Assembly: GCA_963931865.1 (NCBI GenBank)
Contig: OZ007506.1
Location: forward strand, 12,648,110 to 12,712,109
Direction: 5' to 3'
DNA from: Axinella damicornis
Lineage: Eukaryota > Porifera > Demospongiae > Axinellida > Axinellidae
Length of the DNA: 64,000 nucleotides
The position numbers and the translations under genes were made by a program. Below the pieces are notes generated by a model. It was not told where the DNA came from, did no database searches, and saw only the letters and a program-made list of their open reading frames with translations. Positions 32,334-43,553 of this stretch are shown here, piece after piece. Position 1 is the stretch's first letter, and each line of letters begins with the position of its first letter.

Positions 32334-35251
32334 TGTGTATATAGCCACTGGGAGCTCAGAATGGCATGAAGAACAACGGTGTGTTTCCAAGGGCTAGGCC
32401 TCGGAATGATGATCACGACAGGCCTTCCATCACATTGAAATTGTTCTGCATGCTCCAAGAGATCAGTATGCCTATTTCTGGCTGGACGTGGCTTACGCAG
32501 ATCATGAATGTGTTAACGAGACCTTGATTGATTGATTGTCAACGTAGGATGTGTGTGTGTGCACTTGTGTGTGCATGTACTCATGAGTGGGGGATACACA
32601 GCTGCTGCAAGTGGACATGATCACAAGTGGCTTTGGAGTGTACCTGACCAAACTGGTAGCATGTTGCATAATGCACATAATTTACCTTGGGTAGTCATAC
32701 TACAGGAAGTGTTGCTGTGGGGGGTGCATACTGTGCAGTTGATTGAGTGATTAGTCAACATAGTGACTAATCACTGTGTAACCAGCATGGTTGTGTGGTC
32801 CATTGAATCGCGGCTGTCATTTGTTAATTCAGCATTACGTAAAACTGCTGTACTAAGATTCACAACCACATGCAGGAAGTGTGACCCGACCATACCCAAC
32901 CTTCACCCCTCGGTCAGTTCAAAGTTAATGAATGAATTTTGTTGTTTTTTTGTTCTTTGTCCAGCAGTAGCCATAACTTTCCTTGAGTCTGACGTTATTG
33001 GATGCAACAGAGGGTCTTGGACCCAAATGAATATTGGGGTTGACAACCAACACTAACTCATCATGGTTGTGAATGCGGTTGTTAAACTGTGAATATTGTG
33101 TGTGCATGTACTCATGAGTGGGGGATACACAGCTGCTGCAAGTGGACGTGATCACAAGTGGCTTTGAAGTGTACCTGACCAAACTAGTGGCATGTTGCAT
33201 AACGCACATAATCATAATTTACCTTGGGTAGTCATACTACAGGAAGCGTTGCTATGGGGGGTGCATACTGTGCAGTTGATCGAGTGATTAGTCAACATAA
33301 TGACCGTATTCTGGGATACGTACAGCGCCATGTGTGCATGCAATGTTTGTGGGGATGTGTATGCGTGCACTTGTGTGTGCATGTACTTGTGAGTGGGGGA
33401 TATGCGGCTGCTGCAGTGGACATGATCACGAGTGGCTTTGAAGTTTATCACCTGAACAATTAAATATGCGCTGTTGACATGAAAACATGTGCTGTATAAT
33501 GCATAGTTATGCACACAATTTGACTGGACGGTCATATTTCAAGAAGTGTTGCTGTGGGGGTGCATTCTGTCAAGTGGCTGTGTGAATACCATCAAGTATG
33601 ATATGCTTTTGGAATCTGTGCGTGACTTGGGAGCTCAGATTGTCAGCATATGTATGATTGTAAGTTTGTATGATGGCCAATCAGAATCCAATTGTTGAGT
33701 GCTGATGGTGTTAGAATGCACTTCCTATTGCGTGTGATGTTCAAAATCTTGCGTGACCAAATTAAGTAACGTTATATTGTGACCTCTCTCCTCATATATA
33801 TGACGTGTATACCTCCCGTTGGAGGAATGCTCATAAGGTCATTAGCACACTGGTGTAATTAAGATCACAAGCTAAATACGTACATCCCGTTGTCAAACTG
33901 TTGCTATGGTGCAATAATACGTAGTGTGCATGACTGCATGTGTCTTAAAATTTAAGACTTGTATATATACCTTGGAGACATCATATGAGATGCATAACAG
34001 ATAGAGCATAATATTATATTGTGTAGCCACTGGGAGCTCAGAATGGCATGAAGAACAAAGGTGTGTTTCCAAGGGCTAGGCCTCGGAATGATGCTCACGA
34101 CAGGCCTTCCATCACATAGAAATTATTCTGCATGCTCCCAGAGGGATCCGTATGGCTATTTCTGGCTGGACGTGGCTTACGCAGATCATGAATGTGTAAC
34201 GAGACCTTGATTGATTGATTGTCAACATAGGATGTGTGTGTGTGCACTTGTGTGTGCATTTGAATTCATTACTATAACCACTCCGTAACAAAAGAAACCA
34301 TTAACTTATTTTTTATTGCTGGATACCTGACCTTGAGAATCAGGAATGGTTAGCATGTACTCATGAGTGGGGGATACACAGCTGCTGCAAGTGGACATGA
34401 TCACAAGTGGTTTTGAAGTGTACCTGACCAAACTGATAGCATGTTGCATAACGCACATAATTTACCTTGGGTAGTCATACTACAGGAAGCGTTGCTGTGG
34501 GGGGTGCATACTGTGCAGTTGATTGAGTGATTAGTCAACATAGTGACCGTATTCTGGGATGCGTACAGCGCCATATGTGCATGCAATGTTTGTGGGGATG
34601 TGTATGCGTGCACTTGTGTGTGCATGTACTCTTGAGTGGGGGATATGCGGCTGCTGCAGTGGACATGATCACGAGTGGCTTTGAAGTTTATCACCTGAGC
34701 AATTAAATATGCGCTCTTGACATGAAAACATGTGCTGTATAATGCATAGTTATGCACATGGAGGGTCATATTTCAAGAAGTGTTGATATGGGGGTGCATT
34801 CTTTCAAGTGGCTGTGTGAATACCATCAAGTATGAATTTGGGATATGCTTTTGGGATCTGTGCGTGACTTGGGTGCTCAGATTGTCAGCATATGTACGTA
34901 TGATTGTAAGTTTATATGATGGCCAATCAGAATCCAATTGTTGAGTGCTGATGGTGTTAGATTGCGTGTGATGTTCAACTTGCGTGACCAAATTAACTAA
35001 TGACTCTAACGTTATATTGTGACCTCTCTCCTCATATGAAGTGTATACCTCCCGTTGGAGGAATGCCCATCAGGTCATTAGCACACTGGTGTAATTAACA
35101 TCACAAGCTAAATACATCCCGTTGTCAAACTGTTGCTATGGCCCAATAATACGTAGTGTGCATGACTGCATGTGTCTTAAAATTTAAGACTTGTATACAT
35201 ATACCTTGGAGACATCATATGAGATGCATAACAGATAGAGCATAATATTTT
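32334..35251 (+). repeat. Internal tandem duplication in unit 2
   Basis: The block starting TAGCCACTGGGAGCTCAG and ending in GATAGAGCATAATATT occurs at 32334-34019 and again at 34020-35251. Unit 1 and unit 3 have it once. The first copy holds an extra piece (about 32760-33180) resembling DNA from further right (near 35380). The second is interrupted near 34258-34355 by unrelated sequence. Confidence 0.7.
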
Positions 35252-35879
35252 AGGGTGTGCCATGCTTCATGGGTTACAAATGCCCTTCACCCTCAGGCTG
35301 ATGGCCTTGTGTCTCAGATCATTTGCAATCGATGAAGCACTGCACACCTTGCCGTATACGTACATTCAAACTGTACCAGCATGTTTGTGTGGTCCATTGA
35401 ATTGCGGCTGTCATTTGTTGATTAAGCATTACGTAAAACTGCTGTACCAAGATTCACAGCCGCAGGAAGTGTGACCCGACCATACCCAACTTTCACCCCC
35501 TCGGTCAGTTCAAAGTTAATGAATGAATGCTGTTGTCTTTTAACTTTGTCCCGCAGTAGCCATAACTTTCCTTGAGTCTGACATTATTGGATGCAACAGA
35601 GGGTCGTGGACCCAAATGAATAATGGGGTTGACAACCAACACTAACTCATCATGGTTATGTTAACTGTGAATATTGTATGGTTGACCAAAAGGAAATAGC
35701 GTCATAGTTTATTGACCTTTGTACCAGACTGGCAGTGACTCTGTCCTACAAACAGTTTTGCAACTGGTCATTGGGAAATCCCCCCCAGCTCCTAGAAGAG
35801 GCTATAGTGTGTGGCTATGGAAACATGTCTCATTTGACACATCGGGATGATCGATGTATTCTAAGCTTTAGAGAGAAGT

Positions 35880-35950
35880 CTGGGATATATAGAACCCAGG
35901 ACCTTCTGAATACCAGTCAAACACTCTTACCACTGAGCCACTGTGGAAGC
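35880..35950 (-). mobile_element. tRNA-Thr-like SINE head, minus strand, unit 2
   Basis: On the minus strand a tRNA-like body is visible: A box TGGCTCAGTGGTAAGAG, an anticodon arm with loop CTGGTAT (anticodon GGT), and a B-box region GGGTTCTA. The acceptor stem does not pair, so it is a tRNA-derived repeat and not a tRNA gene. Unit 3 has a better copy (63370-63438) and unit 1 a truncated one (5708-5749). Confidence 0.6.
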
Positions 35951-37322
35951 AGGTCTGGTCTCTCATGCACTGCTGATGTCCAGGAAGAAGAAAGAATTCA
36001 ACGTGGATTCCAGCCCAAGACCTTCCATTACAAAATTGACACTACCAGTCGCATGCTGTTACCTAGGGATGGGCACATTATTCCGCTATATTTCTATAGG
36101 CTATGACATCATTCATATGTATTTATTCAACATGGCGGCGCCAGCAAGTACATTGACAAACTCCCTGGAGGACTATGTAGGGTCTATGTAATGTTACAGT
36201 GCAATAAGAGAACAGCTGATTTCCTTCGGCCAGAGGTATGGCCTGAAGTTTACACAGTTGTGTGTGTACAGAGCTGTTTACATCATGAAGATTACCTTAT
36301 GTTGCTATGGTAACTGATCTGCTTTAAAATAACATGACTTGTACTCTCTTGCACTTTCAGCTATAGCACACAACCGGGTGGCACGTTCAGCCGTTATGTA
36401 ATGATTACACTGCGTTCTTGCTTGGCCATGAATGTGTGCATGCAGTGTGGGTCGTAACTGTAAGGTGACTTACAAAGAGCAAGCAGGATCGAAGAGCTAT
36501 GACACAAATTCTTTCTTGGGCCACAAGACTTCTCTGCAGTTCCCAATGCAATGATAGCGTGGCTATACTCATGCAGTTTAGAGATGTTACAAGGAACTGG
36601 TAAAATTGTGCAAGAAAAAAAATGCTATTTGAAGAGGTGGAGTATGACAGGCTATCACCCAATTTTTTTGGAGAAGTGTTTCGCTATGGCCAAGTGCAAT
36701 AATTATACACTGTTATCAGCTGTGATAACAGTGTCCATATCTGCACATTCCCTGCAATTAGAAGTTTTTCAAAGTTACCAGTAATCCCAGTAATCACCAG
36801 TAATCATGTGCATCACTGAAGAGCAATGTCAACAGAAAATTAAGTTTAAGTGGATCCTCACGTCATCAAGTGAGGTACGTAGAATTGTAGATACAGATCA
36901 ACTTGTAACGTGTGATCTGTTCCATTTCTCAGCTGTCATTGTTGTGCAAGCCCATCCACATTTATGCAAAAATGCTCGGAATGAACTGACGGGGCACTGC
37001 GTGAACCAATGCCCTAATGATCTCATGGTGAAAAGACAAAGCCTTTGTAGCCTTGTATGTTTCCTCACGTGAGCATTATGTAATCAACAAATTGGCAAAA
37101 ATATTATGCTGTAAACACTGGCACCCTCAAAATATAGTAGAGTAGTGTAAACCCCTTTCAATTCATTGGACACTTACATTGTTGGCTCCTCCGGACCCCT
37201 CCCTTCCCTCTTTCCCACTCCCTCTCCCCTCTTCCCTCATCACATACTCACCTTCTCCCCTCCACATATACACAACACACACATACACACACGCATGCAC
37301 ACCCACACCCACACACACACAG

Positions 37323-37553
37323 CATCCACTCAACACAAATGACTACAGTGATATTTTAGATGCGATAACTGCCATCGTTGATGCGCACAACAACTCCCTT
37401 GGGCCCCTCCCACCCTCCCAACTGGACTCCGTCGATCTGACCGACAAGATCGCCCCATGCTGTAACCACACAACAGACTGTACTTGTTCGCAGGCCCCCA
37501 ATGGGACACACCCACTTTATGAATATTTGAAGGGAGTTGAAGTGACCCCATGA
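37323..37553 (+). CDS. GALNS-like sulfatase, last coding exon (exon D), unit 2
   Basis: Same 76 codons as the unit 1 exon D, with the few base differences I could see being synonymous (for example GAC/GAT, GCA/GCG, ATT/ATC, AAT/AAC). That pattern suggests purifying selection or recent gene conversion. The acceptor follows a CA tract. It would be the 3' end of the transcript whose exons A to C lie in unit 1. Confidence 0.75.
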   Translation, partial: HPLNTNDYSDILDAITAIVDAHNNSLGPLPPSQLDSVDLTDKIAPCCNHTTDCTCSQAPNGTHPLYEYLKGVEVTP

Positions 37554-37687
37554 GTGCCCATGCTAATATGTAGGTCATAAAGTGTGGAGTTATATATTAA
37601 GACGTTATATTGTCGAGAGCACATGATATATTTTTGTGCGAGACTTGGTCGTGTACATGTGCACAATTGATAGCTGGATTGTCTAAT

Positions 37688-37840
37688 GTGCATGTTGTTG
37701 TTGTTGTATGTATAAAAGTGTGCATGTTGTTGTTGTTGTATGTATAAAAGTGTGCATGTTGTTGTATGTATAAAAGTGTGCATGTTGTTGTTGTATGTAT
37801 AAAAGTGTGCATGTTGTTGTTGTTGTATGTATAAAAGTGA
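37688..37840 (+). repeat. Tandem repeat of about 32 bp, five copies, unit 2
   Basis: The unit is GTGTGCATG(TTG)nTATGTATAAAA, with varying numbers of GTT. Unit 1 has one copy (7531-7562). It lies in the presumed 3' flank of the sulfatase gene. Confidence 0.85.
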
Positions 37841-38561
37841 ACCGTTTACTTACCTCACAATTGAGATGTCAAAGTAAGTTGGGAACCCAATAGCTAGTGT
37901 TCTACTGCACAAGAATGAACACTTCTTGGGTGGCCTCTGTAATGTGTAACACTCATTTTGATTTTGGTAACAAATTTGATGTGGATGATTAACACATTTA
38001 AATAATTTTAACTAGATACCTTCTAAAATTGAAAACTAAACAACTAGAAAACAGTGAATTTCTGCTAGTACCAAGCATGCCTTAGTCAGCCCACATTCAG
38101 GTGTCACAGACAATTGAGGTGCACTATAGCAACGCATGGCTTGGGAAAGCAAGACTGTAACAAAAGAGGAGAGACTAGTGAATCCCCCCAATGCAAATCA
38201 AGGACTTTCTACTGCTAAACCAAGAGCGCATCAATAATATGATCATCAATTTCAGTATACGGGAGGGAGAACGTGCAATTGTCTGAAGCAGGTTTACTAT
38301 AATAAACAATTACTGCATCGGATCAGTAGGCAATCATTGTGCCCAATCTAGTTTCCACTGTGTATACATGCACTATCTAGTTAGCTACATTCTTGATAAT
38401 TATTAACACAATCCCGTCATGCATGCAGACTGTAGTATGGTTTGTGAAGATCATTTTGTTCTGAAGATATTGGTGCAAGTGACTTGAATGTAGTCAGAAT
38501 AGTACAGAAAATATAAGAACACTTCACAACACATAGCTAGCTATATCCTGGGTGCATAGAC

Positions 38562-39578
38562 TTATACATAATCAAGAGTCTCTTCCTCCTCGAGTACTGC
38601 AAGAATTAGTTCATGTTCAGTGAGATCTGTTGCTTTTTCATACGAGTTAGTCAGCGAATGTGCAGATGCTCCATACTCAAGTAGCAGTAATACAGTATCC
38701 AAGCAGTTGTAGTAAGCTGCTGTATGTAAGGGTGTCCATCCTCGCCTATCCCTAACTTCTGTGTCCACAATCTTGTGGCGGAGAATGTACTTCGCAAGTC
38801 TCGGGTAGTTCTTGCTTGCTGCTAGATGCAGTAACGTATCGTAACACGTGCTGGTCTTCAGTACTGCGTCCAGCGCACTGCAGTTTGCGTTGTTCTCGAA
38901 ATGGTCGTGGACGAGACGGAGCACTGCAGACTCGTTTTCGTGAGAGTCGCATTTCAGTGTTGCATTCTCAAGTCTGCAGCTGACAGAGATAAGGTTGGCG
39001 TGGAGCAGCAGCTTGGCCATCTCCACGCTCTCGGACAAATCAATCGGCCTCTCTCCATCGATGTTGCGTACCTCTGTCAAACTCTCGTTGCATGCGCTGA
39101 TGATGTACTGCGCTGCTTCCATGTCGTCCATGGCTGCTGCTACGTGCAGTGCAGTCCAGCCTTCTTGGTCCCGGGCGGTTAGATCGGCGCCCGCCTCCAC
39201 CAAGAGGTTCAGGCATTGAGGTTGCCCTTCGAATACCGCCCTCATGACTGGTGGGAGTCCACTTGGTTCTCGCTCTTCCACCACCTTGTTCCCATAGTCG
39301 TTCATGAGCTCTCTCATCTCCTGCACATCACCCTCTGTGATGGCTTGTTGCATGAGAACACCCACTTGGAACCTGACTCCCTTCCTCTTCTTCAGCTTCT
39401 TGGCGACCTGGGCAACGTTTAGCAGATAGGTGGGCAAGACTGGGAGAGTAATGGACTTGCGTCGTTTGCCAAATTCTCGTTTATCTCCACATCGAAGTTT
39501 GAGAAATTCGATGGAACCACGTAGTAGTCTTGGGCACAGCAGGCTACTCATTTTGGTGCTATAGAAGATGTTTTCCAT
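38562..39578 (-). CDS. Ankyrin-repeat PP1-targeting subunit (PPP1R12/PPP1R16-like), unit 2
   Basis: A 338-codon copy of the unit 1 gene. Two codons are missing near residue 19 (PRLLRGS versus PRLSLLRGS), and there are few substitutions: KGVKF becomes KGVRF, still a good RVxF motif, and N becomes Y in the first repeat (MNDYGNK). Ankyrin repeats and the terminal EEEETLDYV are unchanged. The sequence upstream of MENIF diverges completely after the TATA-like box, which supports MENIF or MSSLL as the true start. Divergent neighbour: the 13-codon exon at 40639, here separated by an insert of about 0.9 kb. Its role is inferred from the family: targeting protein phosphatase 1. Confidence 0.85.
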   Translation of the reverse strand: MENIFYSTKMSSLLCPRLLRGSIEFLKLRCGDKREFGKRRKSITLPVLPTYLLNVAQVAKKLKKRKGVRFQVGVLMQQAITEGDVQEMRELMNDYGNKVVEEREPSGLPPVMRAVFEGQPQCLNLLVEAGADLTARDQEGWTALHVAAAMDDMEAAQYIISACNESLTEVRNIDGERPIDLSESVEMAKLLLHANLISVSCRLENATLKCDSHENESAVLRLVHDHFENNANCSALDAVLKTSTCYDTLLHLAASKNYPRLAKYILRHKIVDTEVRDRRGWTPLHTAAYYNCLDTVLLLLEYGASAHSLTNSYEKATDLTEHELILAVLEEEETLDYV

Positions 39579-39610
39579 GCAAGGACTTGCGATTGCTTCA
39601 TGAACGCAGC

Positions 39611-39617
39611 TTATATA
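39611..39617 (-). promoter_or_regulatory. TATA-like box of the ankyrin gene, unit 2
   Basis: TATATAA on the minus strand, 33 bp upstream of ATG 39578; conserved with unit 1. Confidence 0.45.
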
Positions 39618-39679
39618 CTCGTCTACATCCGGTGTTTTGTACTGCGCATGCGCGCATGCGAGCGAGCTCGAGACATCAA

Positions 39680-40575
39680 TCTGGCAGACCATGTGCACGT
39701 GACTAGCAGGCTTGAGTTTAGGTTGGAACTTGGCAGCAGCTCACTCAGCCAACTAACAGACGACACCTCCAGTAAACAGGATCCAAGGAGATACGCCTCT
39801 TCGTTCAACAGAAATACAACACAGACGGTCGTGGACTAGAAGTTCATGAGCTGGGAGCAGTGAAAACACTCTCAGAAACTGACAGCAACCAAGAGTTGCC
39901 AATTAGCCACTTTGACAGAGGGCTAGGAACTTTACACGCCTCTTTTACTACAGACAAACATGGCCGTAGAGCAGACTGAGGTGTCCTTGTCGAAGGCTGC
40001 GTCAGTAGATGGATTAATAGATCCTGGTCATGGGCACTTCGCCATTTTCTTCCTGGTTCCGGTCCCGCAGAGCAGACTGAGGTGTCCTTGTCGAGGTGTC
40101 CTTGTCGAAGTCTAGCCAGGGCCGGGCGAATTCAGACTGAGGTGTCCTTGTCGTAGAGCAGACTGAGGTGTCCTTGTCGAAGGCTCAAACCGGAAGTGGC
40201 TATACCTGCTCTCTGAGGTGTGTGTACTCCCCAGAGTGTTGTGTGTACTCTTCCGATCATGGTGGGATGGGTAGCCCTTTTGGTGCGGGATGCCGACAGG
40301 CTGAAGTTTGCCGGAGTCTTTCCAGTGCTAGGTGGGCTCACATGGCGGGTGCCAGTGTCTATACTTGTCATGGATGGGAGGGTAGCCCCTTCGGAGCCTG
40401 CTGCCGACACTGGGAACCCTGTAAAGGAGGCTGCAGTTTCTATGAAGTCCCAGCAGTGAACACCTTGACTTTGTTTATGTGTATTTTTGTTCTGTATGTG
40501 GCATGTGTATGCCTCCCTTCACCGGGGTCTCAATTACACTTTCACTTTCACAATACTTCCGAGTGTAAGAAGTGA
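39680..40575. other. Unit 2-specific insert in the divergent promoter region
   Basis: Absent from unit 1, where the two divergent ATGs are 147 bp apart. It includes four or five copies of a 22-bp motif GCAGACTGAGGTGTCCTTGTCG (39969-40185) and two overlapping open frames (40168-40575 and 40220-40459), neither of which I recognise. It could be a retained mobile element or a deletion in unit 1. Confidence 0.6.
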
Positions 40576-40638
40576 TTCCAGGCCGGACGGGGCGGGGCCT
40601 GCATGCAAGGATAAGTAAAACGCTAGCTACATGTAGCC

Positions 40639-40677
40639 ATGGGCCAGGCCGATGCCAAAGTTCACTGCAAACGGAAG
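40639..40677 (+). CDS. Putative 13-codon first exon of a divergent gene, unit 2
   Basis: Identical codons and donor (AAG/GTGAGT) to 9446-9484. The upstream sequence differs (AACGCTAGCTACATGTAGCC), so conservation is confined to the exon and the start of the intron. Confidence 0.4.
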
Positions 40678-40696
40678 GTGAGTGAGTTAGCTACTA

Positions 40697-40923
40697 AGGT
40701 AACGGAGGGGTTTTCCGGACAGTCTTTAATTCCGGACACGGCATTCATGCCCCTCACATTCGCTCCGTTAGCAATTTTCCGAATTATGGTAAGTGCGCAT
40801 GCATACCCTATACCTTCGAACTTTCCAACGCTGTGCAGTTGTTGGCAAAAACTGCTCCTAGAGAGCGAAAGCAGGGGCCGTGTCCGGAAATCCCCTACTG
40901 TCCGGAAACCCCCTCCGTTACCT
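40697..40923. mobile_element. Tc1/mariner-type MITE with TA duplication, unit 2 position
   Basis: Ends AGGTAACGGAGGGG.. and its complement, with TA on both sides. Unit 1 shows the empty site GCTACTACCCTCC. Its interior runs in the opposite direction to the unit 1 copy at 9547-9975. Confidence 0.8.
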
Positions 40924-41201
40924 TACCCTCCTGTAGGGATCATGCCATAGTATAGTCCCTATATTATCTATGGTCATGCTCCTTACCCGCATGTGCACCT
41001 TTTCCACTACTACTGCAGCTGCTTATTCTCTTCATCGTCTTTTGCTGGCATCCAGTGCTCCAGCAGTAGTAGTGGTGAGGTCTCGTAAATTATGCACTAC
41101 TACCTGCTGTGCGCTCTCCTCTTGTACATTTTCCTCTCTTCCTTTCCCCTCACTTGATCGCCCTCTCATCCATCCCTCCCTCTCCTCTTCCTCTGTTTCA
41201 G

Positions 41202-41377
41202 CCTTACCTGGTTCTGTTCGGCTGTTCGGTGGCTCCACACGGCAGGGAATAGTGGAGGCGTTTTACGATGGTCGTTGGGGACCTGTATGCAGCAGCAGCT
41301 GGGGATCCTCAGATGCCAGGGTAGTGTGGGGAGAGCTAGGGTTCAACAGAAATGATGCCTCATCATACTTCTACTGG
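41202..41377 (+). CDS. SRCR-domain exon, unit 2 only
   Basis: After TTCCTCTGTTTCAG the frame reads LPGSVRLFGGSTRQGIVEAF then YDGRWGPVCSSSWGSSDARV and VWGELGF, up to TGG/GTAAGG. VRL.GG, GRWGPVC, W and DA.VV..LGF are SRCR hallmarks; the usual Cys in VVC is Trp here. SRCR domains occur in secreted or membrane receptors that bind microbes or ligands. With the downstream piece at 41573 it would cover about two thirds of a domain. It may be the remnant of a larger gene. Confidence 0.6.
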
Positions 41378-41572
41378 GTAAGGGAGGGATGTGTGTGTAT
41401 GTGTGCACGCGTGTGTAATGAGGGTGGAATAAGGCCACCTCGGATTATTGCAGGTACTCTTCTTCACTCCCTCCTTCTCGCCGTCCCTCCCTCCTTCTCG
41501 CCATCCCTCCCTCCGTCCTTCCTTCTCTCCCTCCCCTTGTATCCCCTCTCCCTCCTCCCTTACATAAGTACT

Positions 41573-41662
41573 AGCATTGAGTCCAACCTGAAGCCCATCT
41601 GGCTGACTCGTGTAACTTGCTCCTCAGCGCACATGGTGTGGCCTTATGCCAATCAGCAGTAA
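41573..41662 (+). CDS. SRCR-domain fragment, unit 2
   Basis: SIESNLKPIWLTRVTCSSAH followed by MVWPYANQQ and a stop. KPIWLTRVTC matches the GPIWLDNV.C segment that follows the exon at 41202 in SRCR domains. The domain's remaining Cys-rich end is absent, so this is probably a truncated or decaying gene. The acceptor is uncertain (ACTAG/C near 41574). Confidence 0.45.
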   Translation, partial: SIESNLKPIWLTRVTCSSAHMVWPYANQQ

Positions 41663-41971
41663 TCAAGTCTCTTGGCCACTGTCTTCTCTCGTCGTTGTTT
41701 ACTAGGTAGCACACCTAATTGCAATCATTTCTGAAAGTTGCCAACCATCTCAAGAATGCATGTTTACTACCGGGGTATTATTGTTTGTGTGTGCAAGATG
41801 ATTATTGCAATGTCATATGTTGTCAAAGATCGTTTATGTTTTGAATATATATACTTTCAGTAAGGTGCAAGTGACTTGAAGGTATATAGCCGGAATAGTA
41901 CAGAGAATGAAGAGTTAAAAATCTGAACATAATATTATAGACACTTTCACAGCACATACATAATTATAGTG

Positions 41972-42145
41972 TTATACATAATCAAGAGCCTCTTCTTCCT
42001 CGAGTACTGCAAGAATTATTTCATGTTCAGTGAGATCTGTTGGTTTTTCATACGAGTTAGTCACAGATGCTCCATACTCAAGTAGCAGTAATACAGTATC
42101 CAAACAGTTGTAGTAAGCTGCTGTATGTATAAAGGTGTCCATCCT
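41972..42145 (-). pseudogene. Partial copy of the ankyrin gene 3' end, unit 2
   Basis: IHTAAYYNCLDTVLLLLEYG…EEEEALDYV and a stop, still open, lacking three residues (AHSL shortened to V). It corresponds to 11663-11855 in unit 1 without the Helitron-like insertion. Upstream it runs into unrelated sequence, so it cannot be a full gene. Confidence 0.75.
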
Positions 42146-43216
42146 CAGTGCGAGGAGAAGCCTTAGAGATAGGATGTCATGATGTTTTCTTGGCAAACCC
42201 AGCCTGCTGCTACATGTGTTACAGCACCACCGCTTTGCTGAAAAAAGGTATGCATTTCATCTGTCACTGGGGGTAATGCATCTATTTACACCTTATTTGG
42301 AGCTTTGCTAATCGCAATGTTTACTTCACAGCCTGCCGCCACATTGAAGACATGTGCATCCTAGCTATGTAGCACCCTCTGTGTGCGTGTCTGTAGTAGT
42401 TGGCAGTTGGATGCTCACTGTTCATTACAAGAGGCCCTAGTAATGGCTGCAGGAGGTTCGCTTTCATGACAACTATCACTGCCAAGAAAGAGTAGCTTAC
42501 TGAGCAATAATGAGTTGTTGTGGAGTTGGACTTGGACGGCCAGTAATTGTGTGTGTGTAAGCACAGCCGTCTGTCTTGGCGTGATGAGAGTTACAGCTGG
42601 CGCCGTGAGTCTCATCATCAGCTGGCCTGTTATATCATGTGACATAATGTACTAGAGTTTGTGGTGAAAGTAAAAACAGTCCAGCTGTTTCAGACTATAG
42701 TTGCTCCTCAACAATGGAGTATACGTCAAGCTAACTTGCTACTCAAGCGTGCGTGCAGAGGGATGGCTTATGGAGTGTAAACGACTTTTTCTGTCTCAAT
42801 GTCTGTTTCCGCTACATTTCAGCTCTTCGTAGTCTGGTTACGTATTATAATGGACCAGTTTTTGGCATGGTGTATTGTACCACTAGAACACTGTCATTCA
42901 AGTGCAGTGGGTTCCTATGGGTTTCCATGTAGCCAGAGTAATGTTCTGGTGAAAACAAGTGTGACCTCTGCTCCTCATTTGGCACTTTCGTATCATGTTC
43001 GATGTTCCATGCTGTGTAGCGCTTCCAAAGTCATAAGCAATACGTAAGTGCATTTCTATGGTAACATCATTGCTGTTGCTATGGTTATTGCATTACTATT
43101 GGCAAGAGATATTCCAGTTGGAAAGGGGTTAATTAATTGAGTAATTTAGCTATAGGTGGGTAGTGGGAAAGCATGTAACATAGCTGTGGGTGTGGTTGAA
43201 AGGGATCACTCTTCCC

Positions 43217-43553
43217 AAGAGTAAGAAGAGAGTATCGAACTTGCTATAGGCTAACGTTGAATGTATGTGGAAAGTAACGTGACATCTAGTATATATGGTG
43301 CATGTGATCCACACGGACTCGACTATCCGTCAGTTAACTATTGTACTCCCCGAGTTTACTTGCTGCACGCACGCCTTGATTGTCGAGTCAAAGGGGCTAG
43401 CTAGCTGTGGTACGGTAGCCATGGCGTCTATGTCAAGTAAGATTGTGTTTTGACATTAGCACCATACCGAATGTCACGTTACTTTCCGCATACATTCAAC
43501 GTTAGCCTATAGCGAGTTCGATACTCTCTCCTTCTTCATATGATACACTCTTG
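43217..43553. mobile_element. Long-TIR MITE with 8-bp duplication, unit 2 only
   Basis: Arms of about 60 bp (AGAGAGTATCGAACTTGCTA.. and its complement) enclose about 190 bp. CTCTTCCC flanks it on both sides, and unit 1 has a single CTCTTCCC (about 12916). No coding capacity. Confidence 0.75.

Larger units (their letters stand above)
31146..37190. other. Repeat-rich non-coding stretch, unit 2
   Basis: Corresponds to 2721-7020 of unit 1 and is longer because of the 32334-35251 duplication. No protein-like frame is recognised apart from the tRNA-derived piece below and the weak frame at 36806-37072. Confidence 0.5.
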
